From the NCBI GenBank assembly GCA_022794265.1, contig JAAWEK010000007.1:124001-188000 (forward strand): a DNA stretch of 64,000 bases, read 5' to 3'. The translations under genes and the position numbers were made by a program. The notes below the pieces were generated by a model. It had not been told where the DNA came from. It did not search any database and was given only the letters and a program-made list of their open reading frames with translations. How positions within the stretch are numbered: the stretch's first letter is position 1; the number at the start of each line of letters is the position of its first letter. The DNA is from Lachnospiraceae bacterium. Its GTDB lineage: Bacteria; Bacillota; Clostridia; Lachnospirales; Lachnospiraceae. Positions 37,161-46,192 of this stretch are shown in pieces.

Positions 37161-39938
37161 ATGAAGAAAATTCTGGCAGTGATGATGGCGGCGGTTCTGG
37201 CTGTGGTGGGAACGGTACCTGCCATGACTGCACGGGCAGGGGATTCAGATGAGAATTATGATGTTACGAAACCGGTGATTAATTCCATTGAAATTGATAA
37301 GCAAGGGGAAACACTGACTGTAGGGGATACGGTAACAATTTATGTTGATGCTTATGATGTGGGGGTTGGAATTGATTATGTAGAAATAATGTTGTGGTGG
37401 GAAAATAAATCTGGTGGTAGTGAAAGATTATATTGGAATGAAAATGTAATGAAATATGAGAGAGTTATCGACATAGATTCTAATTCTTCAGCAGGAAAAT
37501 ATTATATAACCGGTGTTTTGGCAAAAGATATTAATGGCAATTATATGGAAAAAGATGTATTTTATTGGTACAATGTTGAAAGAGACGATATAAAAGATAA
37601 AGAAGCACCTGTGGTGGAATCGATTCATCTGACAAAAAATGGAATTGATATAAGTCCAGGTGATGTATTTTCTAAGGGAGATATAATACATATATCAATA
37701 AAAGCAATAGATAATGTGGAATTAGCTAATACTGCTGAAATAAACTTTAGACTGATTGATAAGTTGGAAGGTTATTATTCTCAATATGATTATAAATATA
37801 TACGTTTACCCTATTTAGAAGATACTCAATGCTATGAAGGGAGTTTTGAAATTAATGACTGGCTCTATCCTGGAACATGGAAATTGTCAGATGTTGATGT
37901 CGAGGATACTTCTAAAAATAGAACATGCTTAGCAAATTCAAAAGATAAAATAATGGATATAGAGTTTAAAATACAGAATGATGACTTTGATACAGAACCG
38001 CCAATACTTCACTCTTTTTCTATAGATAGGGCAGGAGAGTTTGTACGTTCCGGAGATTGTGTAAAAATAACAGCAGAAATAACAGATAACAGAGGAATAA
38101 ATTATGCAAGAGCCAATTTATGTAAATTAATAGGAATTGATGAATTTGAGGGTGTAATTTATTTAGAACAAATTGGTGATACGAATATCTATGAAGGAAT
38201 TTTTGAGATTAAGGATAATACAGATCCTTGTGAATGGTATTTACACAGTATAGAGATAGATGATAGCAGTCGTAATTGCAGAGATTATTTCAATTCTGAT
38301 ATGAATCAATGTGTATATGTAGTTCAGGGAAAAGATACATTTGTAAATCCAACTTATAAAGTTGATTTAAGATATGAAGAAAACGGTCAATCGCATACAA
38401 AAAAGCTTGAAGTTCCGCGCAGAACCACAGCAAAAGAACTGGCTCAATACTTTACACCACAAAATTCAAAATTTATAGGCTGGGATGTACCTGGTTATGG
38501 TGTGTTGGACAATGGATCAATTTACGCCCTGTATGACGAAACTCTGGAAGACCCCTCCAATTGCGATGAAACAGAATCTACAGAAGAAACCACATCAGAA
38601 AAAACCACGTTAGAGGAAGCTGCGTCAGAAGAAACAACTTTAGAGGAAACAACATCAAACGAAGCCGACAATACAGAGGAAATAATTAATAAGGGTGATA
38701 TATTTACAATCGGAGAATTACAATACAGGGTTATAGAAAACGGAGAAGTGAGTGTCTATAGTACGCTGAATAAAATGATAATAGATATAAACATTCCCAA
38801 AATGGTTATTTATGGTGGAAAAGAGTGGAAGGTAATCAATATAGGAAGTTCTGCATTGAAAAATTGTAATAATCTGATTCGTATCACGATACCGGAAGGC
38901 ATAACCAGTATTGAAGATTCTGCCTTTAAGAATTGTAAAAGTCTGACAGATATAAAGATACCGGAAGGAGTAACCAGTATAGGTAATTCTGCCTTTAAAA
39001 ATTGTAAAAACCTGGCTGGTGTAACAATACCGGAAAGTGTTATAAGTATTGCAGATGATGCATTTACTAATACAGCGGCAGTCATCTATAGCACGGATAA
39101 TGCATATGCCCGTACATATGCGAAAGAACATAAACTGGAATGGAAGTCTTTAAAAACTGAAGAACCAACCAATACAGAAGATATCCCATCGGACGAATCT
39201 GGCAGTATGGAAGAAACCGCTCCAATGGAATCAGACGATGCTGAAGAAGAAACAACAATGGAAATACCAACAGCCTCTGCTGTTTTATCAGAGCAGCAGA
39301 TTGTAGAAGCCGTTTCAAAAGTAACAGCAACAGAAGCCGGTTCCACCATTAAAATCTCCATGGGCAGGGCGACCGTAGTGCCAAAGGATATTTTAGAAGC
39401 AGCAAGAGGAAAAGATGTGAATATTGTTCTTGAAATGGAGGGTTATACCTGGACAATCAACGGAACCACCGTTTTAAGCAAAAATCTGGAGGATATCAAT
39501 CTGGAAGTAACCAGGCATACCAATTATATTCCAAACAGAATCGTATCTGCTTTAGCGGGCAGTAATCCGGTAGAACAGATTTCACTTACTCATAACGGTC
39601 ATTTTGGTTTTACAGCGAATCTGACCCTGAATGTTGGTAATCAGTATGCCGGACAGGATGGGAATCTTTATTACTATGACAGCGACGGAAAAATGGTATT
39701 TATAAACGCAGGCACCATAGACAACAACGGAAATGTTTCATTAGCCTTCAGTCATGCTTCTGATTATGCGATTGTAATTACCAAAAAACAAGTATCGGTT
39801 ATGGATGGAACAGATACAGCGACATTACCTGAAACAGGTGATACAGTTCCAATGAAATTGTTCGCTCTGCTGGTAGTTTCTGTTGGAACAATCGTCTTCG
39901 TTAACATCATGGGAAAGAAGAATAAAATTAAACAATAA
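37161..39938 (+). CDS. LPETG-anchored surface protein with Ig-like repeats and LRRs
   Basis: 925 residues. Signal peptide at 1-26. Three Ig-like repeats of about 110 residues (starting PVINSIEIDKQGE, PVVESIHLTKNGI and PILHSFSIDRAGE) are followed by a small domain ending in YALYDE, a Thr/Glu-rich spacer, four BspA-type LRRs (about 560-660), a second Glu-rich spacer and a beta-rich domain (about 710-885). The tail is LPETGD, a hydrophobic helix and a basic end, a canonical sortase signal. It is the only protein in the cluster with a perfect LPxTG. It follows the amidase-like gene after 95 bases behind AGAGAGG. Confidence 0.88.
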   Translation: MKKILAVMMAAVLAVVGTVPAMTARAGDSDENYDVTKPVINSIEIDKQGETLTVGDTVTIYVDAYDVGVGIDYVEIMLWWENKSGGSERLYWNENVMKYERVIDIDSNSSAGKYYITGVLAKDINGNYMEKDVFYWYNVERDDIKDKEAPVVESIHLTKNGIDISPGDVFSKGDIIHISIKAIDNVELANTAEINFRLIDKLEGYYSQYDYKYIRLPYLEDTQCYEGSFEINDWLYPGTWKLSDVDVEDTSKNRTCLANSKDKIMDIEFKIQNDDFDTEPPILHSFSIDRAGEFVRSGDCVKITAEITDNRGINYARANLCKLIGIDEFEGVIYLEQIGDTNIYEGIFEIKDNTDPCEWYLHSIEIDDSSRNCRDYFNSDMNQCVYVVQGKDTFVNPTYKVDLRYEENGQSHTKKLEVPRRTTAKELAQYFTPQNSKFIGWDVPGYGVLDNGSIYALYDETLEDPSNCDETESTEETTSEKTTLEEAASEETTLEETTSNEADNTEEIINKGDIFTIGELQYRVIENGEVSVYSTLNKMIIDINIPKMVIYGGKEWKVINIGSSALKNCNNLIRITIPEGITSIEDSAFKNCKSLTDIKIPEGVTSIGNSAFKNCKNLAGVTIPESVISIADDAFTNTAAVIYSTDNAYARTYAKEHKLEWKSLKTEEPTNTEDIPSDESGSMEETAPMESDDAEEETTMEIPTASAVLSEQQIVEAVSKVTATEAGSTIKISMGRATVVPKDILEAARGKDVNIVLEMEGYTWTINGTTVLSKNLEDINLEVTRHTNYIPNRIVSALAGSNPVEQISLTHNGHFGFTANLTLNVGNQYAGQDGNLYYYDSDGKMVFINAGTIDNNGNVSLAFSHASDYAIVITKKQVSVMDGTDTATLPETGDTVPMKLFALLVVSVGTIVFVNIMGKKNKIKQ

Positions 39939-39997
39939 TACATTTATGATTATACAGGAAATAAAGAAAATGTTATAGACATATCAAAATCTTGAAC

Positions 39998-40043
39998 AAG
40001 ATGTGGCTGCTGCACGAATGAAACCGTGCAGCAGCCATATCTT
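39998..40043. terminator. Strong hairpin between surface gene and Rpn remnant
   Basis: TGGCTGCTGCACG / CGTGCAGCAGCCA, extended by AAGAT/ATCTT, with an 8-base loop. No long T tract on either side, but its position between convergent units fits a terminator. Confidence 0.65.
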
Positions 40044-40045
40044 AT

Positions 40046-40427
40046 TTAAGACAAAATATCTGTGTCCTTTAAATATTTTTTTGCTTCCTTTTCCGTCAAA
40101 TGGAATTTATCCTGTATCTTTTTTAAATCACGTCTTCCGGTAAATCTAAATCCCGGTACATAGAAATTGCGCAATATATTTTTCCTTTTTGTAGACCCTT
40201 CTTCATACCTTTTTCCACATTTTCCTGATCACGCATTAACAGTGTCATATATTCATGTCTCTATTCTCTATTTTGCTTTGCCTCCTTTACCGCATCATCT
40301 AATTTTTTATAAAAGAATCCTCAGGTTTTTTGTCTGCTACATAGTCAAGAAATGCTTTTAATTCCTTACTGATATCATTCAGCCATCCATTTGTATTCAA
40401 AAATATCTTTGTTATACCATCACCCAT
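40046..40427 (-). pseudogene. Remnant of an Rpn/PD-(D/E)XK transposase-like nuclease
   Basis: The gap between the LPETG gene and the next gene contains a degraded leftward gene. Reading from 40427: MGDGITKIFLNTNGWLND and ISKELKAFLDYVADKKPEDS, a frameshift, LDDAVKEAKQNRE, a stop, RHEYMTLLMRDQENVEKGMK, another frameshift and FHLTEKEAKKYLKDTDIL. This is the C-terminal half of Rpn family (PDDEXK_2) proteins, recombination-promoting nucleases common in gut Firmicutes. At least two frameshifts and one stop, with no N-terminal catalytic half. Confidence 0.75.
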
Positions 40428-40581
40428 ATAAAGAGAATTGTCTTATTTTATTTTGTATTATATTCCCCATTTTCCTCTTGTATTGTTTAAAAGCCATATT
40501 TATCCTGTTGGGGATTTCTTTACTATTATTCAACGAAAAACCAGTAATATTTCAATCAAATGTATACATTTTGTAAACGCA

Positions 40582-40610
40582 TTGTGATAGAAATATTAAT
40601 GTGATATAAT
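40582..40610 (+). promoter_or_regulatory. Promoter of the 251-residue unknown gene
   Basis: TTGTGA (40582-40587), 17-base spacer, TATAAT (40605-40610) with an extended TG. Confidence 0.75.
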
Positions 40611-40719
40611 AAAAGAAGCAAATAAATCAGATGACCTCGCATTGATATCAGCAGAAAAATGGACGGCTGAAAACCATATTATAAGAAAAGTATGTGATAC
40701 AAAAAAGGAGGCTGTGGCA

Positions 40720-41475
40720 ATGAATATAGCATATACAGAACAATACAAATCCGTGCGGAAAAAATATGATAATATTTTCAGACCGGAACATCGAAGCACA
40801 TATCAATCAGAGGAATATATTTATCCGTTGAGCGAAGAATTTTTGATTCGTACCTGTTACTATGAGGAAGAAACGGATGGATTTCATATCCATGCAAGTG
40901 AAAACATTTTGCAGAATCATTTGGGACAAACACTTTATACATGGAGAAATTTAAATGATGATGGGGAGTTTTCTGAGCTGATTTGCCATTCCAATGGCAG
41001 GCACTATCTGGTTTTTCGTCGGGATTTGTATGGCTATAGTGTTTTGGAGATAGAAACACTGCAGGAATTTCACTATATACCTCATCAGGCCTATCCGGCG
41101 GAGGATGAGACGTTTAGTGAAACATTTATCTGGACAGGGGTGAAATATGATGCCTGCACAAATCTGCTGGCAGTTGAGGGGTGTTACTGGGCATGTCCGT
41201 CTTCTGTTGTTCTTTTAGATTTTACCAATCCGTTGGGAGAACATGGCTGTGAAGAATGGATAGACCTTCAGGAGTTAATAGATGCAGACTATACCACTTA
41301 TGAAGAACTTGCAGTTTCCAAATGGGATGGAGTGCAGGGAAGACTGCATATTACGGCATACAACAGCATAACGGATACAAAAGACAGCCTGCTTTTAAAC
41401 ATTTCGAAACAGACGCAGGATATGGAACACATTATCACGATTGGCGAGTGGAACATAGAAAAGGCAGAATCATAA
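40720..41475 (+). CDS. Conserved-looking protein of unknown function
   Basis: 251 residues with no signal peptide or membrane segment. The ATG at 40720 follows AAGGAGG by 8 bases. The sequence is rich in aromatic and acidic residues and short beta-strand-like stretches (HYLVFRRDLYGYSVLEIE, LLAVEGCYWACPSSVVLLDF), suggesting a cytoplasmic beta-propeller or beta-sandwich fold. I do not recognise a family. It has its own promoter, lies just beyond an Rpn remnant and precedes leader repeat B and a large exported protein, so it sits in an accessory region. Confidence 0.75.
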   Translation: MNIAYTEQYKSVRKKYDNIFRPEHRSTYQSEEYIYPLSEEFLIRTCYYEEETDGFHIHASENILQNHLGQTLYTWRNLNDDGEFSELICHSNGRHYLVFRRDLYGYSVLEIETLQEFHYIPHQAYPAEDETFSETFIWTGVKYDACTNLLAVEGCYWACPSSVVLLDFTNPLGEHGCEEWIDLQELIDADYTTYEELAVSKWDGVQGRLHITAYNSITDTKDSLLLNISKQTQDMEHIITIGEWNIEKAES

Positions 41476-41484
41476 AAAGAAATC

Positions 41485-41602
41485 ATGAAGAAATTATCAA
41501 AAGAAAGGAAAAATTGCAGAATGCCCTTTTTCAGACAGCAGAATATTTGCGTTTGATGGGGCAGTATCACAAAAATGTTTGCGATATGCAGGGTGTAATA
41601 TT
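41485..41602 (+). repeat. Structured leader repeat, copy B (before a surface protein)
   Basis: GAAAGG (41503-41508), TTGCA (41514-41518), TGCCC (41522-41526), GGGCA (41559-41563), ATCACAAA (41566-41573) pairing with TTTGCGAT (41578-41585, one mismatch), TGCA (41587-41590), then the start codon at 41603. An 11-codon frame starting ATGCCC (41521-41556) follows GAAAGG at a plausible distance. The second stem differs in sequence from copies A and C but still pairs. Confidence 0.7.
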
Positions 41603-44600
41603 ATGAAGAAAAAAATTTTAAGTACCATATTGGCAATTCTTTTGATTTTTGGCGCAGGCATTTTGCCGGATACTTTATTTGAGTCTTTACCAGTGTCTTT
41701 GGAGGTTTCGGCAGCGAATATTAATCAAACCCAAAGTGCCGTTAAACTCAGCACCGATACAATCAGTTATTCAAGTTTAAGCAATGCCCCGAAAATAATA
41801 CCCTGTGAAGCGCTGGGCGGCATATATTTTCTAAACGGTGGGAAACTTGTGTTTTATAATACGGGTACCGGAAGTTCAGCTATTGTCAGCGAATTTAAAA
41901 ACAGTGGATACACATTATCGGACGCATATGCTTCCGGCGGTTTGCTATACATACTAGAATACAGTAATAACAGCACAAACAAAGGGAGCATTATAACGGT
42001 TTACAATCTGATTTCCCAAAAGACGGAACAAACCATAAATTTTGATAAAACTGCAAAGGTGATTGGCGTAGATGCAACTGGAAGGATATATTTATCCGGT
42101 TATGAAAATGACAGTTATTCCATCTATCTGCTGTCAAAGTCCGGAACAATGTTATCAACAGTAAAATCAGAACAGATAATCTATGATTTTGCCGGATTTG
42201 ACAGTACAAACGGAAATTTTTATGTTGTGGGATATATGAACTGGGTATACTGGGGATATGACCACGATATGCATGTTCTTCGGGCAGGTAATGTCAAAGA
42301 TAATAAAATTACATTTAATGAGACCTATATTAAAATGATATGCCAGAGCTATTGGTACGAGCGTGCGGAGCAGGCAGATGTGCTTGAAAACAAATATATA
42401 TGCATTGATAATACATACCAATCCCAACTCCAGATATTAGATTCCAATACTTGTTCCATTAGTAATTCAACAATTAATTCGGTTTTTAGTCTTGACAGAG
42501 ATAATACTGCAGATGGAAATTTTGATATTTACGCAAGTGCAGGGGTACGTACCGTATACCACAGCAACAGTAATTCCATTATTACTTTTAAAGATAATTC
42601 AGCAATTGCAGAATATGATTTATCTACAGGGAGTGAAAATGCCTCAGCCATTACCGCTTATCCGGTATTTGCACTGATGGAGTACAAAGGCGGTATTGCG
42701 GCCATTGAAAAAAACGGAGATGACTTTTATTATGAATACTTTCCGTGGACCGATGCGACTTATGTAAAAATCAATGGGAATGCAGTAAATATGCAGGTTG
42801 GCAGTACCACAGTGCTTACAGCAGAAACCAATGGAACACTCAGCCAGAATTTTACATGGGAGAGCAGCAATCCCAAAATAGCAAGTGTAAATTCCTCCGG
42901 TGAAGTCTATGCATGGAAAAAAGGTAGTGCAGTGATAACGGCTACAACACAAAAAGGATTGAAAGGTACTTATACGGTTAAGGTAACCGGAGATTTTTCT
43001 GTGAAAAATCCTGCGGAAAATTCGGTTTCCATGAAAGGACAATCAGTTTCCAACGCTTCTGCAAATAATTATAGTACCTATGGGAAGGTTATTCGTTCCT
43101 ATCTTGTAGAAAATTCAGACGGAACACTTTCCAGAGTTGAATCTGGTGGCAGCAATGTTATTGTTGAAACATATTCTTCGGACGGCAGAACTCTGAAAAA
43201 CAGTAAAAAACTCAATGCAGAGCTGGAACTTTTTGGAGGTTTTTACAGCGGAGAAGATTATAATTATCTGGTATTCGGTCAATCCAATGATTCGGAAAGT
43301 GATAACAGGGAAGTTATTCGGGTTGTAAAATATTCCAAAAACTGGAGCAGGGTTGCAGCCGCTTCCATCAAGGGAATAAATACATATATGCCATTTGATG
43401 CCGGTTCCTTACGAATGACGGAAACAGATGGAAAATTATATATTTATACCTGTCATGAAATGTATACCAGTCAGGACGGTTATCATCATCAGGCAAACAT
43501 GACATTTGTAATAAATGAAGAAGATTTGGCAATATTGCAATCCTATTGTGATGTTATGAATATTGCCCAGGCAGGATATGTAAGCCATTCATTTAATCAG
43601 TTTATACAGACAGACGGAAAACATATATACAGAGTGGATCATGGCGATGCCAATCCACGGGCGGTATCCATAACCAAATGCGATGTAAACGGCCGGATTA
43701 CAGATGTATCCTATACACTTCCGGTTTCATTATCAAACGTAACAGGATATAATGCAACAGGTGCGTCCATAGGCGGATTTGAGCTTTCTTCCAATGACTG
43801 TCTGATTGCCGGAAATGCTGTGGATTATACCAAATCAAATGTAGAATATAGTGAAAAACGAAATATTTTTGTAAGCATTACAAGAAAAGATTTAAAAAAG
43901 AATAATGTGGTATGGCTTACAAAGTATACTAACAGCAGCAATGTTACGGTTTATACGCCTCAGCTTGTCAAACGGAACCAAGACCAGTTTATGGTGATGT
44001 GGGAGGAATATAATAAAAGTACCAACCGGCTGTTTACAAAAATAGTCACAATTGATAGCAGCGGAAATTTGACCTCGAATATAATTAAAAGTGAAATGCG
44101 TCTTTCTGACTGTGAGCCGGTGCTATGTAAAGACGGTTTGATAAGATGGTATGCGGGCTCCGGAAGCGCACCTGTAATGTATGCAGTTCATCCGTTTCAT
44201 CTGGAAGCGGCAGCTTTTCAACCAAAATCAATCAGTGGTACAAAGGCAAAACTGGCATCCACCGCTTATTCCTATAACGGGACGGCTAAGACACCGTCAG
44301 TAACAGTGACAGATAACGGAATAACACTGAAAAAGAATACGGATTACACGGTATCCTATAAAAACAATAATGCAATCGGAACCGCTACGGTAACCATTAC
44401 GGGCAAAGGGAATTATACAGGAGTCAAAACGCTGACTTTTAAAATCAATCCGGCGAAAGTGACATCTTTGAAACAGTCAACCTCATATTCAACTGCAAAT
44501 ATAAAAATGTCCTGGACAAAGGTAGCGGGTGCAGCTGGATATGAAGTATACCGGGGAGATAGCAAGAATGGAAGCTATAAGCTGCTAAAGACCGTTACCA

Positions 44601-45013
44601 CAAATTCATGTACGAATTCCGGTTTAAAAGCCGGAAGTAAATATTACTATAAGGTGCGGGCATATAAAACAGTAAATGGGAAAAAGGTTTACGGCGCATA
44701 TTCGGATGCCAAAAGTATGCTTACCAAGCCGGCATCTCCGTCAAAAATATCCTTATCTGCAGGAAGCCGGCAGGTAAAGATAAGCTGGGAAAAATCTGGG
44801 GGAGCCAATGGTTATGAAGTTTATATGTCGACTGCTAAAGACGGAACCTATACAAAGATTAAAACCGCAAACTCATCAACCGTTAGTTATACAAAGACAG
44901 GGCTTGTAAAGGGACAGAAGTTTTACTTTAAGGTAAAAGCATATAAAACCACCGGAACAAATGAAAAGGTTTATTCCGGCTGGAGTACTGTGAAAACGGT
45001 AACAGTAAAATAG
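41603..45013 (+). CDS. Large exported protein with Big2, Ig-like and Fn3 domains
   Basis: 1136 residues. Signal peptide at about 1-40. The N-terminal 370 residues contain repeated short strands with Gly/Asp turns (ISFxxNGG, DATGRIYLSGY) and look like a beta-propeller. A Big2 domain lies at about 395-465 (LTAETNGTLSQNFTWESSNP, SSGEVYAWKKGSAVITAT). A second propeller-like region extends to about 870. One MBG-like Ig domain and two Fn3-like domains form the C-terminus and match the block in the proteins at 30996-37065 very closely. No anchor is visible. The ATG at 41603 directly follows leader repeat B; only GGGTG is close to it. Confidence 0.85.
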   Translation: MKKKILSTILAILLIFGAGILPDTLFESLPVSLEVSAANINQTQSAVKLSTDTISYSSLSNAPKIIPCEALGGIYFLNGGKLVFYNTGTGSSAIVSEFKNSGYTLSDAYASGGLLYILEYSNNSTNKGSIITVYNLISQKTEQTINFDKTAKVIGVDATGRIYLSGYENDSYSIYLLSKSGTMLSTVKSEQIIYDFAGFDSTNGNFYVVGYMNWVYWGYDHDMHVLRAGNVKDNKITFNETYIKMICQSYWYERAEQADVLENKYICIDNTYQSQLQILDSNTCSISNSTINSVFSLDRDNTADGNFDIYASAGVRTVYHSNSNSIITFKDNSAIAEYDLSTGSENASAITAYPVFALMEYKGGIAAIEKNGDDFYYEYFPWTDATYVKINGNAVNMQVGSTTVLTAETNGTLSQNFTWESSNPKIASVNSSGEVYAWKKGSAVITATTQKGLKGTYTVKVTGDFSVKNPAENSVSMKGQSVSNASANNYSTYGKVIRSYLVENSDGTLSRVESGGSNVIVETYSSDGRTLKNSKKLNAELELFGGFYSGEDYNYLVFGQSNDSESDNREVIRVVKYSKNWSRVAAASIKGINTYMPFDAGSLRMTETDGKLYIYTCHEMYTSQDGYHHQANMTFVINEEDLAILQSYCDVMNIAQAGYVSHSFNQFIQTDGKHIYRVDHGDANPRAVSITKCDVNGRITDVSYTLPVSLSNVTGYNATGASIGGFELSSNDCLIAGNAVDYTKSNVEYSEKRNIFVSITRKDLKKNNVVWLTKYTNSSNVTVYTPQLVKRNQDQFMVMWEEYNKSTNRLFTKIVTIDSSGNLTSNIIKSEMRLSDCEPVLCKDGLIRWYAGSGSAPVMYAVHPFHLEAAAFQPKSISGTKAKLASTAYSYNGTAKTPSVTVTDNGITLKKNTDYTVSYKNNNAIGTATVTITGKGNYTGVKTLTFKINPAKVTSLKQSTSYSTANIKMSWTKVAGAAGYEVYRGDSKNGSYKLLKTVTTNSCTNSGLKAGSKYYYKVRAYKTVNGKKVYGAYSDAKSMLTKPASPSKISLSAGSRQVKISWEKSGGANGYEVYMSTAKDGTYTKIKTANSSTVSYTKTGLVKGQKFYFKVKAYKTTGTNEKVYSGWSTVKTVTVK

Positions 45014-45046
45014 ATAATTATAAAAACTTTAATTCTTCAAAATACA

Positions 45047-45077
45047 TTACATGCTATTTTTCTGATATGTATATAAT
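45047..45077 (+). promoter_or_regulatory. Likely promoter of the bile salt hydrolase gene
   Basis: TTACAT (45047-45052), then TATATA (45070-45075, 17-base spacer) or TATAAT (45072-45077, 19-base spacer). Confidence 0.5.
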
Positions 45078-45115
45078 AAAAGAAAGAGTAGTATACAGAA
45101 AAGGGAGGATTAAAT

Positions 45116-46090
45116 ATGTGCACAGCACTGACGTATAAAACCCGGAATCATTATTTTGGCCGGAATCTTGATATTGAAAGCTGTAATAATGAAAAAGTGA
45201 TCATTGTTCCCCGGAATTTCAGACTGAGCTTTCGGCAGGAGAAAGATTTATACAACCATTATGCCATGATTGGAATCGGTATCATCCGGGACGGATATCC
45301 GCTTTATTATGATGGTACCAATGAAAAAGGACTGAGCATGGCGGGGCTGAATTTTCCGGATAATGCAGAGTATAAGCCCATAGAAGAAGGAAGAAGCAAT
45401 ATAACGCCTTATGAATTCATACCGTGGATTCTGGGACAATGTGCCACGATTTCAGAAGTAAGGGAAAAACTGAAACATATGAATCTGGTAAATATCAATT
45501 TTAGTGAGGAACTTTTATTATCGCCGCTGCACTGGATGATTTCCGACCGGGAAGAATCTATTACGGTGGAGGTGGTTAAAAACGGATTACATGTTTATGA
45601 TAACCCAGTGGGAATACTTACCAATAATCCTGTCTTTGATGTTCAGATGTTTAATCTGAATAATTATATGCATATAACAACTTCGGCTCCGGAAAACTCT
45701 TTTTCAGATATGCTGAATTTAAAACCCTATAGCTGCGGAATGGGAGCATTGGGGCTTCCAGGAGATTATTCCTCGGCGTCCCGTTTTGTAAAAGCCTCAT
45801 TTATAAAAATGAATTCCGTTTCCGGAGATTCGGAGTCAGAAAGTATCAGCCAGTTTTTCCACATTCTTGGGGCGGTGGCTTTTCCGAAAGGCTGCGTATG
45901 CCTGGGAGAAGGAAAGTATGAGATGACGGTTTACAGCTCCTGCTGTAACGTTGATAAGGGTATTTATTATTATGTAACATATGAAAACAGCCGGATAACC
46001 GGAGTGGATATGTATAAGGAAGACTTATCGGGAAACCAGTTGGTCATTTATCCGATGTTAACGGAACAGCAGGTTTGGATGCAAAATTAA
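45116..46090 (+). CDS. bsh: Choloylglycine (bile salt) hydrolase family protein
   Basis: 324 residues, the normal length. It is an Ntn hydrolase with the nucleophile Cys2 exposed after Met removal (MCTALTY). Other expected active-site residues are Arg16 and Asp19 (FGRNLD), Asn79 (SMAGLNF), Asn171 (GILTNNPVFD) and Arg223 (GDYSSASRF). These positions agree better with bile salt hydrolases than with penicillin V acylases. It removes glycine or taurine from conjugated bile salts. There is no signal peptide, so it is cytoplasmic. Good GGGAGG site. It appears monocistronic. The specificity call needs an assay. Confidence 0.88.
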   Translation: MCTALTYKTRNHYFGRNLDIESCNNEKVIIVPRNFRLSFRQEKDLYNHYAMIGIGIIRDGYPLYYDGTNEKGLSMAGLNFPDNAEYKPIEEGRSNITPYEFIPWILGQCATISEVREKLKHMNLVNINFSEELLLSPLHWMISDREESITVEVVKNGLHVYDNPVGILTNNPVFDVQMFNLNNYMHITTSAPENSFSDMLNLKPYSCGMGALGLPGDYSSASRFVKASFIKMNSVSGDSESESISQFFHILGAVAFPKGCVCLGEGKYEMTVYSSCCNVDKGIYYYVTYENSRITGVDMYKEDLSGNQLVIYPMLTEQQVWMQN

Positions 46091-46192
46091 AATTCCTGTA
46101 TAATAAAATAAATTAAATGAAATTAATGGAATATATCACCAGAATATGTTACAATGGATAAACATTAAAACTATAGAAAGCGACAGAATGGC

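Noticed and set aside
41322-41606. 94-residue frame across the end of the unknown gene and leader repeat B
   Set aside because: It overlaps the 251-residue gene in another frame and has no initiation signal.
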